A DNA stretch of 40,106 nucleotides from Deltaproteobacteria bacterium (lineage in GTDB: Bacteria; Bdellovibrionota_F; JAHFAK01), in contig JAHFAK010000003.1 in the NCBI GenBank assembly GCA_023250585.1, forward strand, positions 4,748-44,853. The letters are read 5' to 3'. The translations under genes and the position numbers were made by a program. The notes under the pieces are model-generated. The model saw only the letters and a program-made list of their open reading frames with translations, did no database searches and was not told where the DNA came from. Below, piece after piece: positions 32,471 through 40,106 of this stretch. The first letter of the stretch is position 1. The number at the start of each line of letters is the position of its first letter.

Positions 32471-34857
32471 CCTTGTTGTTCTAATGTTTGAATAATAATG
32501 GTTTGAACTTTCTTAATCTCTTCATCTTCAAGCGTTTTTGACTGCGATTGCAAAGTGACTTTAAATGAAGAACTTTTTTCATTTTCACCAAGCTGAGTAC
32601 CTTCGTAGTGAGCGATAAGCCTTACATTATCAATAAGTTCATTATTAACGGCTCTGATGATTTTTTCAATTTCTTGAACTTTTGTTGTTTTCGAACTCAC
32701 AATAGAAAATTCTAAATCGCTTGATGGGTATTTAGGAAGAGATATAAAGTTTTTTTGTGCCGTAGACAAATTTTTTAATTTTTCCATGTTAATCGTTGCA
32801 ATAAATGTCATGCCCCGTATATCAAACTGTTGCGCAAGTGATAATGAAAGTTCGCCAAAATATCCGAGTGTTGTTTCTCCACTCATAATGCATGCACTCT
32901 TTTTGCTATGTAACCACTTCAGAGGTTTTGATGCTTCTTCAATACTTACCGGTATTTTGAGGATATGAGCCAATGTTTCGATATCTTCTTTAAATGCATA
33001 AAAAAGCGAAGAAGAAGTTTTAGAATCAAAAGGATCCACAGTGCTGTAATTAACAATCATTGCAAGCTCAGTATGTTCATCATGATTCATCCCCTGTTTT
33101 GAGAAGACGTTACAGAGTTCAAAGATTTTTAATTCATGCATATGTTTTGCATTTTTAGGAATCATATCAAGTAAATTAGGAATGAGCGACGGCTTCAAAT
33201 ATTCTTCTTCATGCGAAAGTGGATTTTGAAGCTTAACCAATTCATCTTTGTTAATACTGCACACATCGATGTTTTTATTTTTGATAAATGAATGAGTAAG
33301 AATTTCAGAATAATGCAAAGTAGTTGCTAGAATTGTTTTGATTGTACGTGTAAGTGTTACACCGCGAGGATTTTGTGGAATATACATTGGAACGAGGGGA
33401 GCTTGTGGCTCAATCTTATTGTACCCATATATTCTACCAATTTCTTCGACAATGTCTTCTTTGATGCGAATATCTTTTGTTGCGCGAAAGCTTGGCACTG
33501 AAACCATGAGCGTATCTTTTGTTGTCTCGACTTTGAAATCGAGGCGTTCAAGGATTTCCTGTGCAGTTTCGAGTGAAAGAACACTACCTATTTTTTTTTG
33601 GACAAAATCGATTGGCACATGAATAGTGACATGCTTGTCTTGCACTCGTGATATATCAAATACGTTGCTTGCAATAGCGGAGTTAGTATCTATTGTTTGA
33701 AGTAATTCAGTAATACGCGCAATCGCTTGAGTTGTTAGATTTGGATCGAGTGCTTTTTCAAATCTCATTGATGATTCGGTTCGTAGCTCAAAATGAGTTG
33801 AAGTTTTACGGATTGATGTTGGATGAAAATGTGCGGATTCAATAATGATAGCTGTTGTAGCTTTGTCCACTTCTGTAATTTTTCCTCCCATCACACCGGC
33901 AATTGCGATTGGGTGAGTATTATGTGCAATGACTAAATTTGTTTTTGCAAGTGTTCGTTTCGTTCCATCAAGAGTTTCAATCGTTTCATTCTCTTTTGCA
34001 TCGCGAATCACAATCGTTGTATCTTTAATTTTATGATAATCAAATGCATGCGTTGGTTGGCCTAACTCAAGAAGGATATAATTAGTTACATCAACGACGG
34101 AATTAATGGCGCGAAACCCGAGCGTATTCAATCGAAATTTTAACCACAAAGGGGATGATGTAATATGGATATTATCAAGAATGAGTGCAGAATATCGCGG
34201 ACATGCTTCGGCATTTTCTACTCGGATAGTAAGCGGTAATTCATGGTGTGCTGAAGATTTTAATTGTTTAGAACTATCTAATTTTTTTAATTCTTTTCCA
34301 TAAATAGCTGCAATTTCTCGCGCAAATCCGTAATGCCCCCATAAATCAGGTCGATGCGTAATGCTTTTATTGTCAATCTCAAGAACGTAATCGGAAAAAT
34401 TTCCAAATGTATACAATTTTTTCCCCAGAGGTGTTTGGCTATCAAGAATCATAATTCCTTCAGTTTCTTCATCTAAAATGCCTAATTCTTTTCCCGAACA
34501 CAACATGCCGTTGCTTTCTAAACCACGAATTATTGTTTTTTTAATCTTGAAATTTTCGGGAAGAACAGCGCCATCGAGTGCAAGAAAAACTTTGTCGCCT
34601 TCACGATGATTTTTTGCTCCGCACACTATCTTAAGTGTTTCACTTCCCGTATCGACTGTGCAATAGGTGAGTTTATCAGCATTTGGATGTCGTTCGATTT
34701 TTTGAATCTGAGCGGTAATGACCTTATCATTGATATCGAGTTTATATACCCGAACATTCTCTACTTCAGCAACTTTCTCCGTAAGAATTTTTTTTAATTC
34801 CTCCGGACTCGCGGTAAAATCAACAAATTCTTTGAGCCAATTATATGAAAGTAGCAT
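32455..34857 (-). CDS. pheT: Phenylalanyl-tRNA synthetase beta subunit
   Basis: An 800-residue beta subunit, normal length. Domains in order: N-terminal B1 and tRNA-binding EMAPII-like part (about 40-150; IQKIERHPNADKLTYCTV), B3/B4 editing domain (about 205-385; SRVL-like LGFRAINSVVDVTNYILLELGQPTHAFD), B5 (about 405-475), catalytic-like core (about 485-680), and the C-terminal FDX-ACB domain (about 705-800; PSSDLEFSIV). It forms an alpha2-beta2 enzyme with PheS. A perfect 38-base-arm hairpin lies between pheS and pheT. Confidence 0.97.
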   Translation of the reverse strand: MLLSYNWLKEFVDFTASPEELKKILTEKVAEVENVRVYKLDINDKVITAQIQKIERHPNADKLTYCTVDTGSETLKIVCGAKNHREGDKVFLALDGAVLPENFKIKKTIIRGLESNGMLCSGKELGILDEETEGIMILDSQTPLGKKLYTFGNFSDYVLEIDNKSITHRPDLWGHYGFAREIAAIYGKELKKLDSSKQLKSSAHHELPLTIRVENAEACPRYSALILDNIHITSSPLWLKFRLNTLGFRAINSVVDVTNYILLELGQPTHAFDYHKIKDTTIVIRDAKENETIETLDGTKRTLAKTNLVIAHNTHPIAIAGVMGGKITEVDKATTAIIIESAHFHPTSIRKTSTHFELRTESSMRFEKALDPNLTTQAIARITELLQTIDTNSAIASNVFDISRVQDKHVTIHVPIDFVQKKIGSVLSLETAQEILERLDFKVETTKDTLMVSVPSFRATKDIRIKEDIVEEIGRIYGYNKIEPQAPLVPMYIPQNPRGVTLTRTIKTILATTLHYSEILTHSFIKNKNIDVCSINKDELVKLQNPLSHEEEYLKPSLIPNLLDMIPKNAKHMHELKIFELCNVFSKQGMNHDEHTELAMIVNYSTVDPFDSKTSSSLFYAFKEDIETLAHILKIPVSIEEASKPLKWLHSKKSACIMSGETTLGYFGELSLSLAQQFDIRGMTFIATINMEKLKNLSTAQKNFISLPKYPSSDLEFSIVSSKTTKVQEIEKIIRAVNNELIDNVRLIAHYEGTQLGENEKSSSFKVTLQSQSKTLEDEEIKKVQTIIIQTLEQQGWKLR

Positions 34858-34880
34858 TCTTTCTCCTAAGACGTTTTTAG

Positions 34881-34995
34881 CGAGGGAGTGTACATGTTCT
34901 CTTTTTTATGCCTATCGACGTCGCTTCCATAATACTATTAAGAACAGGAAAGCGCGCTCGATAGGCATAAAAAAGAGAACATGTACACTCCCTCG
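34881..34995. repeat. Long perfect hairpin with conserved core, copy 1
   Basis: Left arm 34881-34918 and right arm 34958-34995 are perfectly complementary over 38 bases (outer end CGAGGGAGTGTACATG). The 49-base core 34914-34962 (ATCGACGTCGCTTCC ... AAGCGCGCTCGAT) matches the core at 38228-38276 at 46 positions. The loop can form an inner stem (CGCTT with AAGCG). It occupies nearly the whole pheS-pheT gap. Confidence 0.95.
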
Positions 34996-35003
34996 CATGA
35001 AAC

Positions 35004-36023
35004 CTAAAATTGTGTTACAAATCGTAAATCTCCTCCGAGAAAATAACGGATATCATTTATGCGATGTTTGAGCATAACGAGTCGTTCGAGGCCCATGCCA
35101 AAAGCAAAACCGGAGAAAACTTCGGGGTCAATATTCACGTACTTGAGTACATCAGGATGCACAAGCCCACAACCCATAAGTTCAATAAATCCTCCATGCT
35201 TACAGATGGAGCAACCTTTTTTATCACAAAATATACAGCTAATTTCGAGTTCTAATCCTGGTTCAACAAAAGGAAAATATCCGGGTCTTAAACGAATTTC
35301 TATGTCTTTATGAAGAATCGCCGAAAGAAATGTTTTCATGGTATAAATAAGATGTGAGATCGATATATTTTTGTCGATCATGAGACCTTCGAGCTGATAA
35401 AAAGTATTTTCGTGAGAAGCATCCGTAGCTTCATAACGAAAAACACGGCCAGGAACGATGACTCGAAAAGGAGGTTTTAGACTTTGCATTGCCCTAATTT
35501 GTACTGGTGATGTATGCGTTCGCAACACATGGTTTTTATCAATCCAAAAAGTATCTTGCATATCGCGAGCGGGATGGTCTTGGGGAATATTTAATGCCGT
35601 AAAATTATATTCTTCTTTTTCGAGATACGGGCCTTCCCACACATGAAATCCCATATTTTTAAATATATCTTCAAGCTCATATTGAAGTGACGTGAGAGGA
35701 TTTAAATGCCCGGTAATTTTTGGTTCGAGAGTATAGGCCGAAATATCAATCCATTCTTTTTCTTGTTCTGCGAATTTTTTATTTTGTAATTTTTTGCTCT
35801 GTTCTTCAATTAAATTGGCGATATAGATTTTTATTTCATTTCCTAATTTACCGACAATAGGCTTATCTTCTGGTTTTAAGTCTTTTACATTGCGTAAAAT
35901 ACTGGTAAGAATTCCATTTCTACCAAGATACTTAATTTCAATTTCACGAAGTGTTGTCTCGCTTTGAGATTGAGTGATTTCAGTGTGAGCTTCTTCTTTT
36001 ATAGTGCGTAATTTTTCTTCCAT
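35004..36023 (-). CDS. pheS: Phenylalanyl-tRNA synthetase alpha subunit
   Basis: A 339-residue class II synthetase subunit, normal length. N-terminal coiled coil (1-85; EIKYLGRNGILTSILRNV), then catalytic domain with motif 1 (HLNPLTSLQYELEDIFKNMG), motif 2 (FWIDKNHVLRTHTSPVQIRAM), and motif 3 (GFAFGMGLERLVMLKHRI). The CIFCDKKGCSICKHGG segment has four cysteines, as in a subset of bacterial PheS. It charges tRNA-Phe together with PheT. It is divergent from the lipoprotein gene at 36096. Confidence 0.97.
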   Translation of the reverse strand: MEEKLRTIKEEAHTEITQSQSETTLREIEIKYLGRNGILTSILRNVKDLKPEDKPIVGKLGNEIKIYIANLIEEQSKKLQNKKFAEQEKEWIDISAYTLEPKITGHLNPLTSLQYELEDIFKNMGFHVWEGPYLEKEEYNFTALNIPQDHPARDMQDTFWIDKNHVLRTHTSPVQIRAMQSLKPPFRVIVPGRVFRYEATDASHENTFYQLEGLMIDKNISISHLIYTMKTFLSAILHKDIEIRLRPGYFPFVEPGLELEISCIFCDKKGCSICKHGGFIELMGCGLVHPDVLKYVNIDPEVFSGFAFGMGLERLVMLKHRINDIRYFLGGDLRFVTQF

Positions 36024-36095
36024 TATTTTTAAACCTTGTTTAATAAAGTGATTTTTGTAATATATAATTCATAACTAATCAACAAGGATTATAGT

Positions 36096-36530
36096 GTGAG
36101 ATTGAGCATATTTTTGTTTTCTATACTTCTGATTTTTTCATGCGGTGATCAGAACCAAGTACGGACGTTTACGAATAATATTATCTTTGCTCCTGATCCT
36201 ATTACGAAAACAACGGTTGATTCTTCAACGGTGTCATGTACCTATACAATTAGTTTTCAAGAGATTCGAGGAAAGAGTTTGGAAATAGTGTATGCTCGAG
36301 AATCAGTAGGTACCGAAACTACCTTAATCAATGATGCTGTATTTCAAGAAGATACTCTTTCAGATATTTTTCCCGATAGAATGGTCCTTCCTGGTCAAGT
36401 CATTACGCTGAATCGTACGACAACATTTCCAAACCCATCAGCAGAGCCTGATACGATTACCTGGCTTATAACTGGAGTTGATAACTATGGAAATTTTGAA
36501 AATTTTGTTGGTGAAACACAATGTGAGTAA
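36096..36530 (+). CDS. Small lipoprotein of unknown function
   Basis: A 144-residue protein starting at GTG 36096 with AAGGA nine bases before. The signal peptide ends IFSC with Cys16 as lipidation site. The mature part is beta-rich, with two cysteines (SCTYTISF and the terminal ETQCE) and repeated Thr/Ser, like an immunoglobulin-type fold. No family is recognised. It stands alone between pheS and the VOC gene. Confidence 0.75.
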   Translation: MRLSIFLFSILLIFSCGDQNQVRTFTNNIIFAPDPITKTTVDSSTVSCTYTISFQEIRGKSLEIVYARESVGTETTLINDAVFQEDTLSDIFPDRMVLPGQVITLNRTTTFPNPSAEPDTITWLITGVDNYGNFENFVGETQCE

Positions 36531-36606
36531 ATCGCATATTTGACTGACCTAGTACAAAGGACCATAATTATAGCCATTTTTATAACTTTAATCGAAAGGA
36601 GTTTTT

Positions 36607-37389
36607 ATGACCACGTTTAAGAACAATACCTTTTGTTGGGTAGACACTGGAACAACAAATCTGAAAAAGGCGAAAGATTTTTATGGCAAACTTTTTTCCT
36701 GGACCTTTAAAGACAGCGATATGGGAGATATGGGTGTTTATGCCCATGCACAACTCAATGGAAAAGATGTTGGAGGTCTTTATGAGCTTACGACTGAAAT
36801 GAAAGATAAACATAAAGTTCCTTCACATTGGATGAGTTATGTAATGGTTGATAATGTTGATACCTACACAAAAAAAGCAAAAGACCTTGGCGCTACTCCC
36901 TGTGGTGAAGCATGGAATGTTGGTGATTTTGGAAGAATGTGCGTTATTACTGACCAAACAAAAGCAACATTGGCTTTGTGGCAATCAACAGGAAAACACG
37001 AAGGCGAAATGGCTGTCATGGGTACGCCAGGAACTTTTTGTTGGAATGAATTATTAACAAGTAATACCGATGTTGCGGGAAAATTTTATACTAATCTTTT
37101 TAAATGGACTCCAAAAGTACAAACATTTGGCACAGAAAAATATACAACATTTATGATCGGTGAAACAATGGTTGGTGGCATGATGCAAAAACAAGATAAA
37201 AATATGCCGTCGTTTTGGAATGTTTATTTCAGCGTTACTGATTGTGATGCTACCGTGAAGAAGGCAAAAGATTTGGGTGCAAAAATATTCATGGGTCCAG
37301 AAAATATTCCTACTGTTGGACGATTTGCTGTATTACAAGATACCTGCGGTGCTACGTTTTCAGTAATTACATTAGAAAAGAAAATGTAG
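36607..37389 (+). CDS. Two-domain VOC (glyoxalase-like) protein
   Basis: A 260-residue soluble protein of two VOC domains (about 6-122 and 136-258), each starting with FCWVDTGTTNLKKAKDFYGK or FCWNELLTSNTDVAGKFYTN and holding FSW/FKW. It resembles the actinobacterial 27-kDa antigen/hydroxylase-like VOC group. Metal-ligand residues of classical glyoxalase are not all evident, so the enzymatic role is uncertain. GAAAGGAG is a strong ribosome site. A palindromic repeat follows at 37413-37457. Confidence 0.88.
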   Translation: MTTFKNNTFCWVDTGTTNLKKAKDFYGKLFSWTFKDSDMGDMGVYAHAQLNGKDVGGLYELTTEMKDKHKVPSHWMSYVMVDNVDTYTKKAKDLGATPCGEAWNVGDFGRMCVITDQTKATLALWQSTGKHEGEMAVMGTPGTFCWNELLTSNTDVAGKFYTNLFKWTPKVQTFGTEKYTTFMIGETMVGGMMQKQDKNMPSFWNVYFSVTDCDATVKKAKDLGAKIFMGPENIPTVGRFAVLQDTCGATFSVITLEKKM

Positions 37390-37412
37390 GAATTCTGTTC
37401 ATTTCCAAGATC

Positions 37413-37457
37413 TGTCATTCCCGCGAAGGCGGGGATCCCGTCTTCGCGGGAATGACA
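37413..37457. repeat. CCCGCGAAGGCGGG-type palindromic repeat
   Basis: TGTCATTCCCGCGAAGGCGG pairs with CCGTCTTCGCGGGAATGACA with one mismatch. A common dispersed palindrome; here between the convergent VOC and methyltransferase genes it could also end both transcripts. Confidence 0.85.
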
Positions 37458-37485
37458 TTCTTTGTATTGATTATTATAGTATCTC

Positions 37486-38175
37486 TTACAACAAAAACGG
37501 TACTAATTTCCTGTAATCTTCATACGCTGGATTCTTCGATAATTCGCGTTCTTCAATGATACATACTCGAATATACGTAAAAATAAGAATTGGCGCAAAG
37601 AAGAGGGTAATGAGTGTTGGCCAACCAAATAACCATCCCAGAACAACAAGAATGAAGCCGGTATATTGCGGATGTCTTGAATAGTTATAAATTCCTTGAG
37701 AGACCAGTGTATGTGTTGTGAGATTTTTATAAAGAGTGATCCATCCAATAATTACGAGTGTAGTACCAATAAGCATAAGTATACTTCCATAAATCATAGG
37801 AATGGTCATCCCAATTGCAACCCCAAGAAAATTAAACACGATGGGAGTAGAAGGTAAAGCTATATTTTCTGTGCTCATGAATCGTCCGACAAAATAAACC
37901 GTTAAAGGAATTCCATACATTTCAATAAAGAGTGAAATAAAAAAGGCACCCACTAATGAAAATTCCGTCCAGTTTATTTTTCGTCTAAAAAAAAGAGGAA
38001 TGAGGAATGAACAAAAGAGAACAATATTGATAATGACCATTGGCCACTCGTTTTGAATCACTGAGTGCAAAAGATTTCCTGAAAGATGAAATGTGAAGTG
38101 ATGATAAAATGAATCGAAGAATACAAACGGAATTACAAAAAATATACACGCAAGTAAACGGAATATCCACTTCAT
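37486..38175 (-). CDS. ICMT/PEMT-family membrane methyltransferase
   Basis: A 229-residue membrane protein with about five to six helices (RLLACIFFVIPFVFF; WPMVIINIVLFCSFLIPLFF; IMYGSILMLIGTTLVIIGWI; FILVVLGWLFGWPTLITLFF). The C-terminal signature GIYNYSRHPQYTGF ... EERELSKNPAYEDYRKLVPF is the SAM-binding part of the isoprenylcysteine carboxyl methyltransferase / phospholipid N-methyltransferase-like family. The substrate in bacteria is usually unknown. It is next to dsbD on the same strand, with a conserved-core hairpin between. Confidence 0.88.
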   Translation of the reverse strand: MKWIFRLLACIFFVIPFVFFDSFYHHFTFHLSGNLLHSVIQNEWPMVIINIVLFCSFLIPLFFRRKINWTEFSLVGAFFISLFIEMYGIPLTVYFVGRFMSTENIALPSTPIVFNFLGVAIGMTIPMIYGSILMLIGTTLVIIGWITLYKNLTTHTLVSQGIYNYSRHPQYTGFILVVLGWLFGWPTLITLFFAPILIFTYIRVCIIEERELSKNPAYEDYRKLVPFLL

Positions 38176-38195
38176 GGTGTAATGCCTCAGTTATA

Positions 38196-38308
38196 AGGGT
38201 GTGCGTATGTTCTCACAAAGAATTTTTATCGACGTCGCTTCCATAAAACTATTAAGAACGGGTAAGCGCGCTCGATAAAAATTCTTTGTGAGAACATACG
38301 CACACCCT
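38196..38308. repeat. Long perfect hairpin with conserved core, copy 2
   Basis: Arms 38196-38232 and 38272-38308 are perfectly complementary over 37 bases (outer end AGGGTGTGCGTATG). Core 38228-38276 is the same as in copy 1 except three bases. The arms share ATGTTCTC with copy 1 at the same place but otherwise differ, and each change is matched on the other arm. Remnants of element A ends lie just outside (CCTCAGTTA and CCCATTAACT). Confidence 0.95.
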
Positions 38309-38339
38309 AACTTCCCCATTAACTCACTGAACGGTACCT

Positions 38340-40058
38340 TCATGGTATTTCTTTTAAAACCGTTAAGAACTCATCGGGCTCAACAGCTCCACTAATAGTT
38401 TTGTTTTCAAGAAATGCACCAGAAGAATCAAAAAAAAGATAGGTGGGTACTCCGCGGAGTGCATATTTTTCAGCGAGCTCTTGATTGACACTATTATCAT
38501 CAAAGGTAAGATCGACTTTAATTTTAGTAAATCGCTCAAGTTCAGTTACTACATGGTTATCCTGAAAAGTTGTTTCTTCCATAATTTTACAGGGAAAACA
38601 CCACTCAGCATAAAAATCAACAATCATTGGTTTTTTTTCTTTCTGAGATTCTTCGATAATTCCTGGCTGATAGCGGATCCATGTTACTTTTTGTGGGATA
38701 CCATGCCATCTATATGAGAAGAAGCAAAAAACAATAAGCACCAGCGCAATAATTCTTTTGATAAATTTAAAAAATTCAAGATGATTGCCTGTTCTATCAA
38801 TAAACCCCAAGTAAATCGCACTTATAAAAAGCAGCAAGAGGAGTGCCTTTATGTAAAGTGTTCCTCCGAGAATAGGCTGAATAATATAGAGAGCCATTGC
38901 TATAAGAATAATTCCAAGGAATTTTTTTACCCATATCAGCCATTCGCCAGATTTCGGTAGGGATTTTATTGATCCTGAGAATAGTGCAAGTACTAAATAG
39001 GGCAGGGCTAAGCCTAAAGAAAATACAAAGAAAATAATAAATCCTAAAGTGCGTGATCCTAAATGAGATACAAATGCAAGAAGTCCTAGAATAAAGGGCC
39101 CTACGCAGGGTGCGGCAACGAGGCCTAATGTTGCACCCATGAAAAATGAACCGACGATTCCTTTTTTGCCTTCTTTTGGTAAAAGTTTAATAGGAATTTT
39201 TATTTCAAACAAGCCAAACATCGAAAGTGCGAGAAGAACAATGAAAAATGCAATAGCGATCAGAACAATCTTTTGTTGTAAAAGCATGCCAAACATATTT
39301 CCCGTCACTGCCGCAAAAAAGCCCAAGAAAGAATACGTGAGACAAATACCTAATGCATACGCAGTTCCTAAAAAAAATAGTCGAGAAAAACGTGACTCTG
39401 CCTGTTTAACAAAAAATCCTATTGTTATAGGAACCATAGGGTAAACACACGGGGTAAGATTAAGAAGTAAGCCAGCAATAAATAATAATAAAAATGCGAG
39501 AAAGTAATTTCCACCTAAAAAGAGATGTTGAAATTTTTGATTGTATTCATTTCCTTGCATTCCTGGTTCAGGAGCTTCTGTAATTGTTATCTGAGAGCTT
39601 AGATCAATGTGTTTCGTTTGTGGCTTTAAACATGAAATATCATTACATGCTTGATAATTAATAGTTAGTATACAGGATGGGTTTGTGACTTCTTTAACAA
39701 ATCCTTCTGCAGTTATAGTTACTATTCCAGTATACAGTGATAATTCTTTTGAAAATGTTTTTAATTTTTTAGTAATAGGCTCAGGATATTTTATATTTTT
39801 TATATCGATTTGTGGGCATTCTTCAAAGCTGATCGTTGTAGGAATGAGAAAATTAGTGTTTGGTTCATGAGAATTAATGTGCCAAGGAGAATCAATGGTC
39901 AGTGTAGTTTTTATTGAGACATTATTTGCTTCATGAGTCAGTTCAGAATTAATATGCACAGGATTTTCTTGCGCAAAACTAAGGGAAAAAAGAATGAAGT
40001 TAAAAATAATTAGTATACCTGTCGTTATATGTAAAAGACGAGTTATAAATTGCTGCAT
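38340..40058 (-). CDS. dsbD: Thiol:disulfide interchange protein DsbD
   Basis: A 572-residue inner-membrane electron carrier, normal family length. Signal peptide (ITTGILIIFNFILFSLSFA), N-terminal DsbD-alpha domain with Cys pair in YQACNDISCLKP, eight-helix transmembrane domain with CVYPMVPITIG and APCVGPFILG (redox cysteines), and a C-terminal periplasmic thioredoxin domain with CFPC at 487-490 and RGVPTYLFFD. It transfers reducing power from cytoplasmic thioredoxin to periplasmic proteins. A consensus sigma-70 promoter places the start codon near the transcription start. Confidence 0.95.
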   Translation of the reverse strand: MQQFITRLLHITTGILIIFNFILFSLSFAQENPVHINSELTHEANNVSIKTTLTIDSPWHINSHEPNTNFLIPTTISFEECPQIDIKNIKYPEPITKKLKTFSKELSLYTGIVTITAEGFVKEVTNPSCILTINYQACNDISCLKPQTKHIDLSSQITITEAPEPGMQGNEYNQKFQHLFLGGNYFLAFLLLFIAGLLLNLTPCVYPMVPITIGFFVKQAESRFSRLFFLGTAYALGICLTYSFLGFFAAVTGNMFGMLLQQKIVLIAIAFFIVLLALSMFGLFEIKIPIKLLPKEGKKGIVGSFFMGATLGLVAAPCVGPFILGLLAFVSHLGSRTLGFIIFFVFSLGLALPYLVLALFSGSIKSLPKSGEWLIWVKKFLGIILIAMALYIIQPILGGTLYIKALLLLLFISAIYLGFIDRTGNHLEFFKFIKRIIALVLIVFCFFSYRWHGIPQKVTWIRYQPGIIEESQKEKKPMIVDFYAEWCFPCKIMEETTFQDNHVVTELERFTKIKVDLTFDDNSVNQELAEKYALRGVPTYLFFDSSGAFLENKTISGAVEPDEFLTVLKEIP

Positions 40059-40064
40059 AAAAAA

Positions 40065-40093
40065 ATTCTAGAAGGTAGAGCGATGATTGTCAA
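40065..40093 (-). promoter_or_regulatory. Sigma-70 promoter of dsbD
   Basis: On the minus strand, TTGACA (40093-40088) and TAGAAT (40070-40065) are separated by 17 bases. Only six bases separate the -10 from the ATG, so the mRNA should be leaderless or almost so. No ribosome site is present. Confidence 0.7.
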
Positions 40094-40106
40094 AGTATAA
40101 CACATG

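Noticed and set aside
34881-34995. Ordinary rho-independent terminator or pheST attenuator
   Set aside because: It lies between pheS and pheT, is far longer than a terminator, has no T-tract at the stem base, and its core recurs near dsbD.
34881-38308. Integron attC sites
   Set aside because: attC sites have conserved ends and variable centres; here the centre is conserved and the arms vary, and no GTTRRRY/RYYYAAC pair is seen.

Overview
The window is AT-rich bacterial DNA (by eye about one third G+C). The organism appears to be Gram-negative: there is a Tol-Pal system, a lipoprotein Pal, a DsbD electron transporter, several Sec signal peptides and lipoproteins, and four good sigma-54 promoters. 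FHA/PP2C signalling, a homodimeric-type pyruvate dehydrogenase E1 and a Pal with a DUF4398-like N-terminus would suit a deltaproteobacteria-like or candidate-phylum lineage. That placement is a guess; there is no rRNA here to test it.

Layout. 1-5.1 kb: three consecutive membrane-anchored FHA proteins (one a PAS sensor cut by the window edge, two with TPR tails) followed by a PP2C phosphatase; this is a phosphothreonine signalling cluster. 5.1-12.4 kb: pyruvate dehydrogenase locus, with a lipoate ligase (minus strand), E1 (aceE), a DUF5678-like/aspartyl-protease pair, E2 and E3 (lpd), interrupted by palindromic repeat elements. 12.4-18.5 kb: accessory island just downstream of lpd, with a frameshifted DsrE gene, a MntA-HepT pair, a dapB fragment, a secreted methyltransferase-like protein, a small-protein/nucleotidyltransferase operon bracketed by inverted repeats, a secreted transglutaminase-TPR protein and an HExxH protein. 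Two short copies of the lpd 3' end lie inside or at the end of this island, as expected if DNA was inserted at the lpd terminus. 18.5-21.7 kb: composite repeats, another nucleotidyltransferase pair, a vapC remnant and two sigma-54-driven secreted proteins. 21.7-28.6 kb: a UvrD/RecB-type helicase (minus), tolR-tolA-tolB, a four-helix-bundle element with inverted ends, pal, acylphosphatase and tRNA-Leu. 28.7-31.9 kb: a sigma-54-driven lipoprotein, a DUF4160 (frameshifted)/DUF2442 pair and a HEPN-MNT pair. 31.9-36.0 kb: thpR, pheT, pheS (minus). 36.0-40.1 kb: a lipoprotein, a double VOC protein, an ICMT-like methyltransferase and dsbD.

The most unusual signals are structural. Two intergenic hairpins (34881-34995 and 38196-38308) share a 49-base core (46 identities) but carry different, perfectly self-complementary 37-38 base arms. 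Four sigma-54 promoters each precede a gene for an exported protein. Four nucleotidyltransferase modules of the toxin-antitoxin type occur within 19 kb. The lpd 3' end recurs at the boundaries of accessory DNA. A family of 95-155 bp palindromic elements (here called A, five copies) and a 260-290 bp element (B, two copies) fills many gaps.
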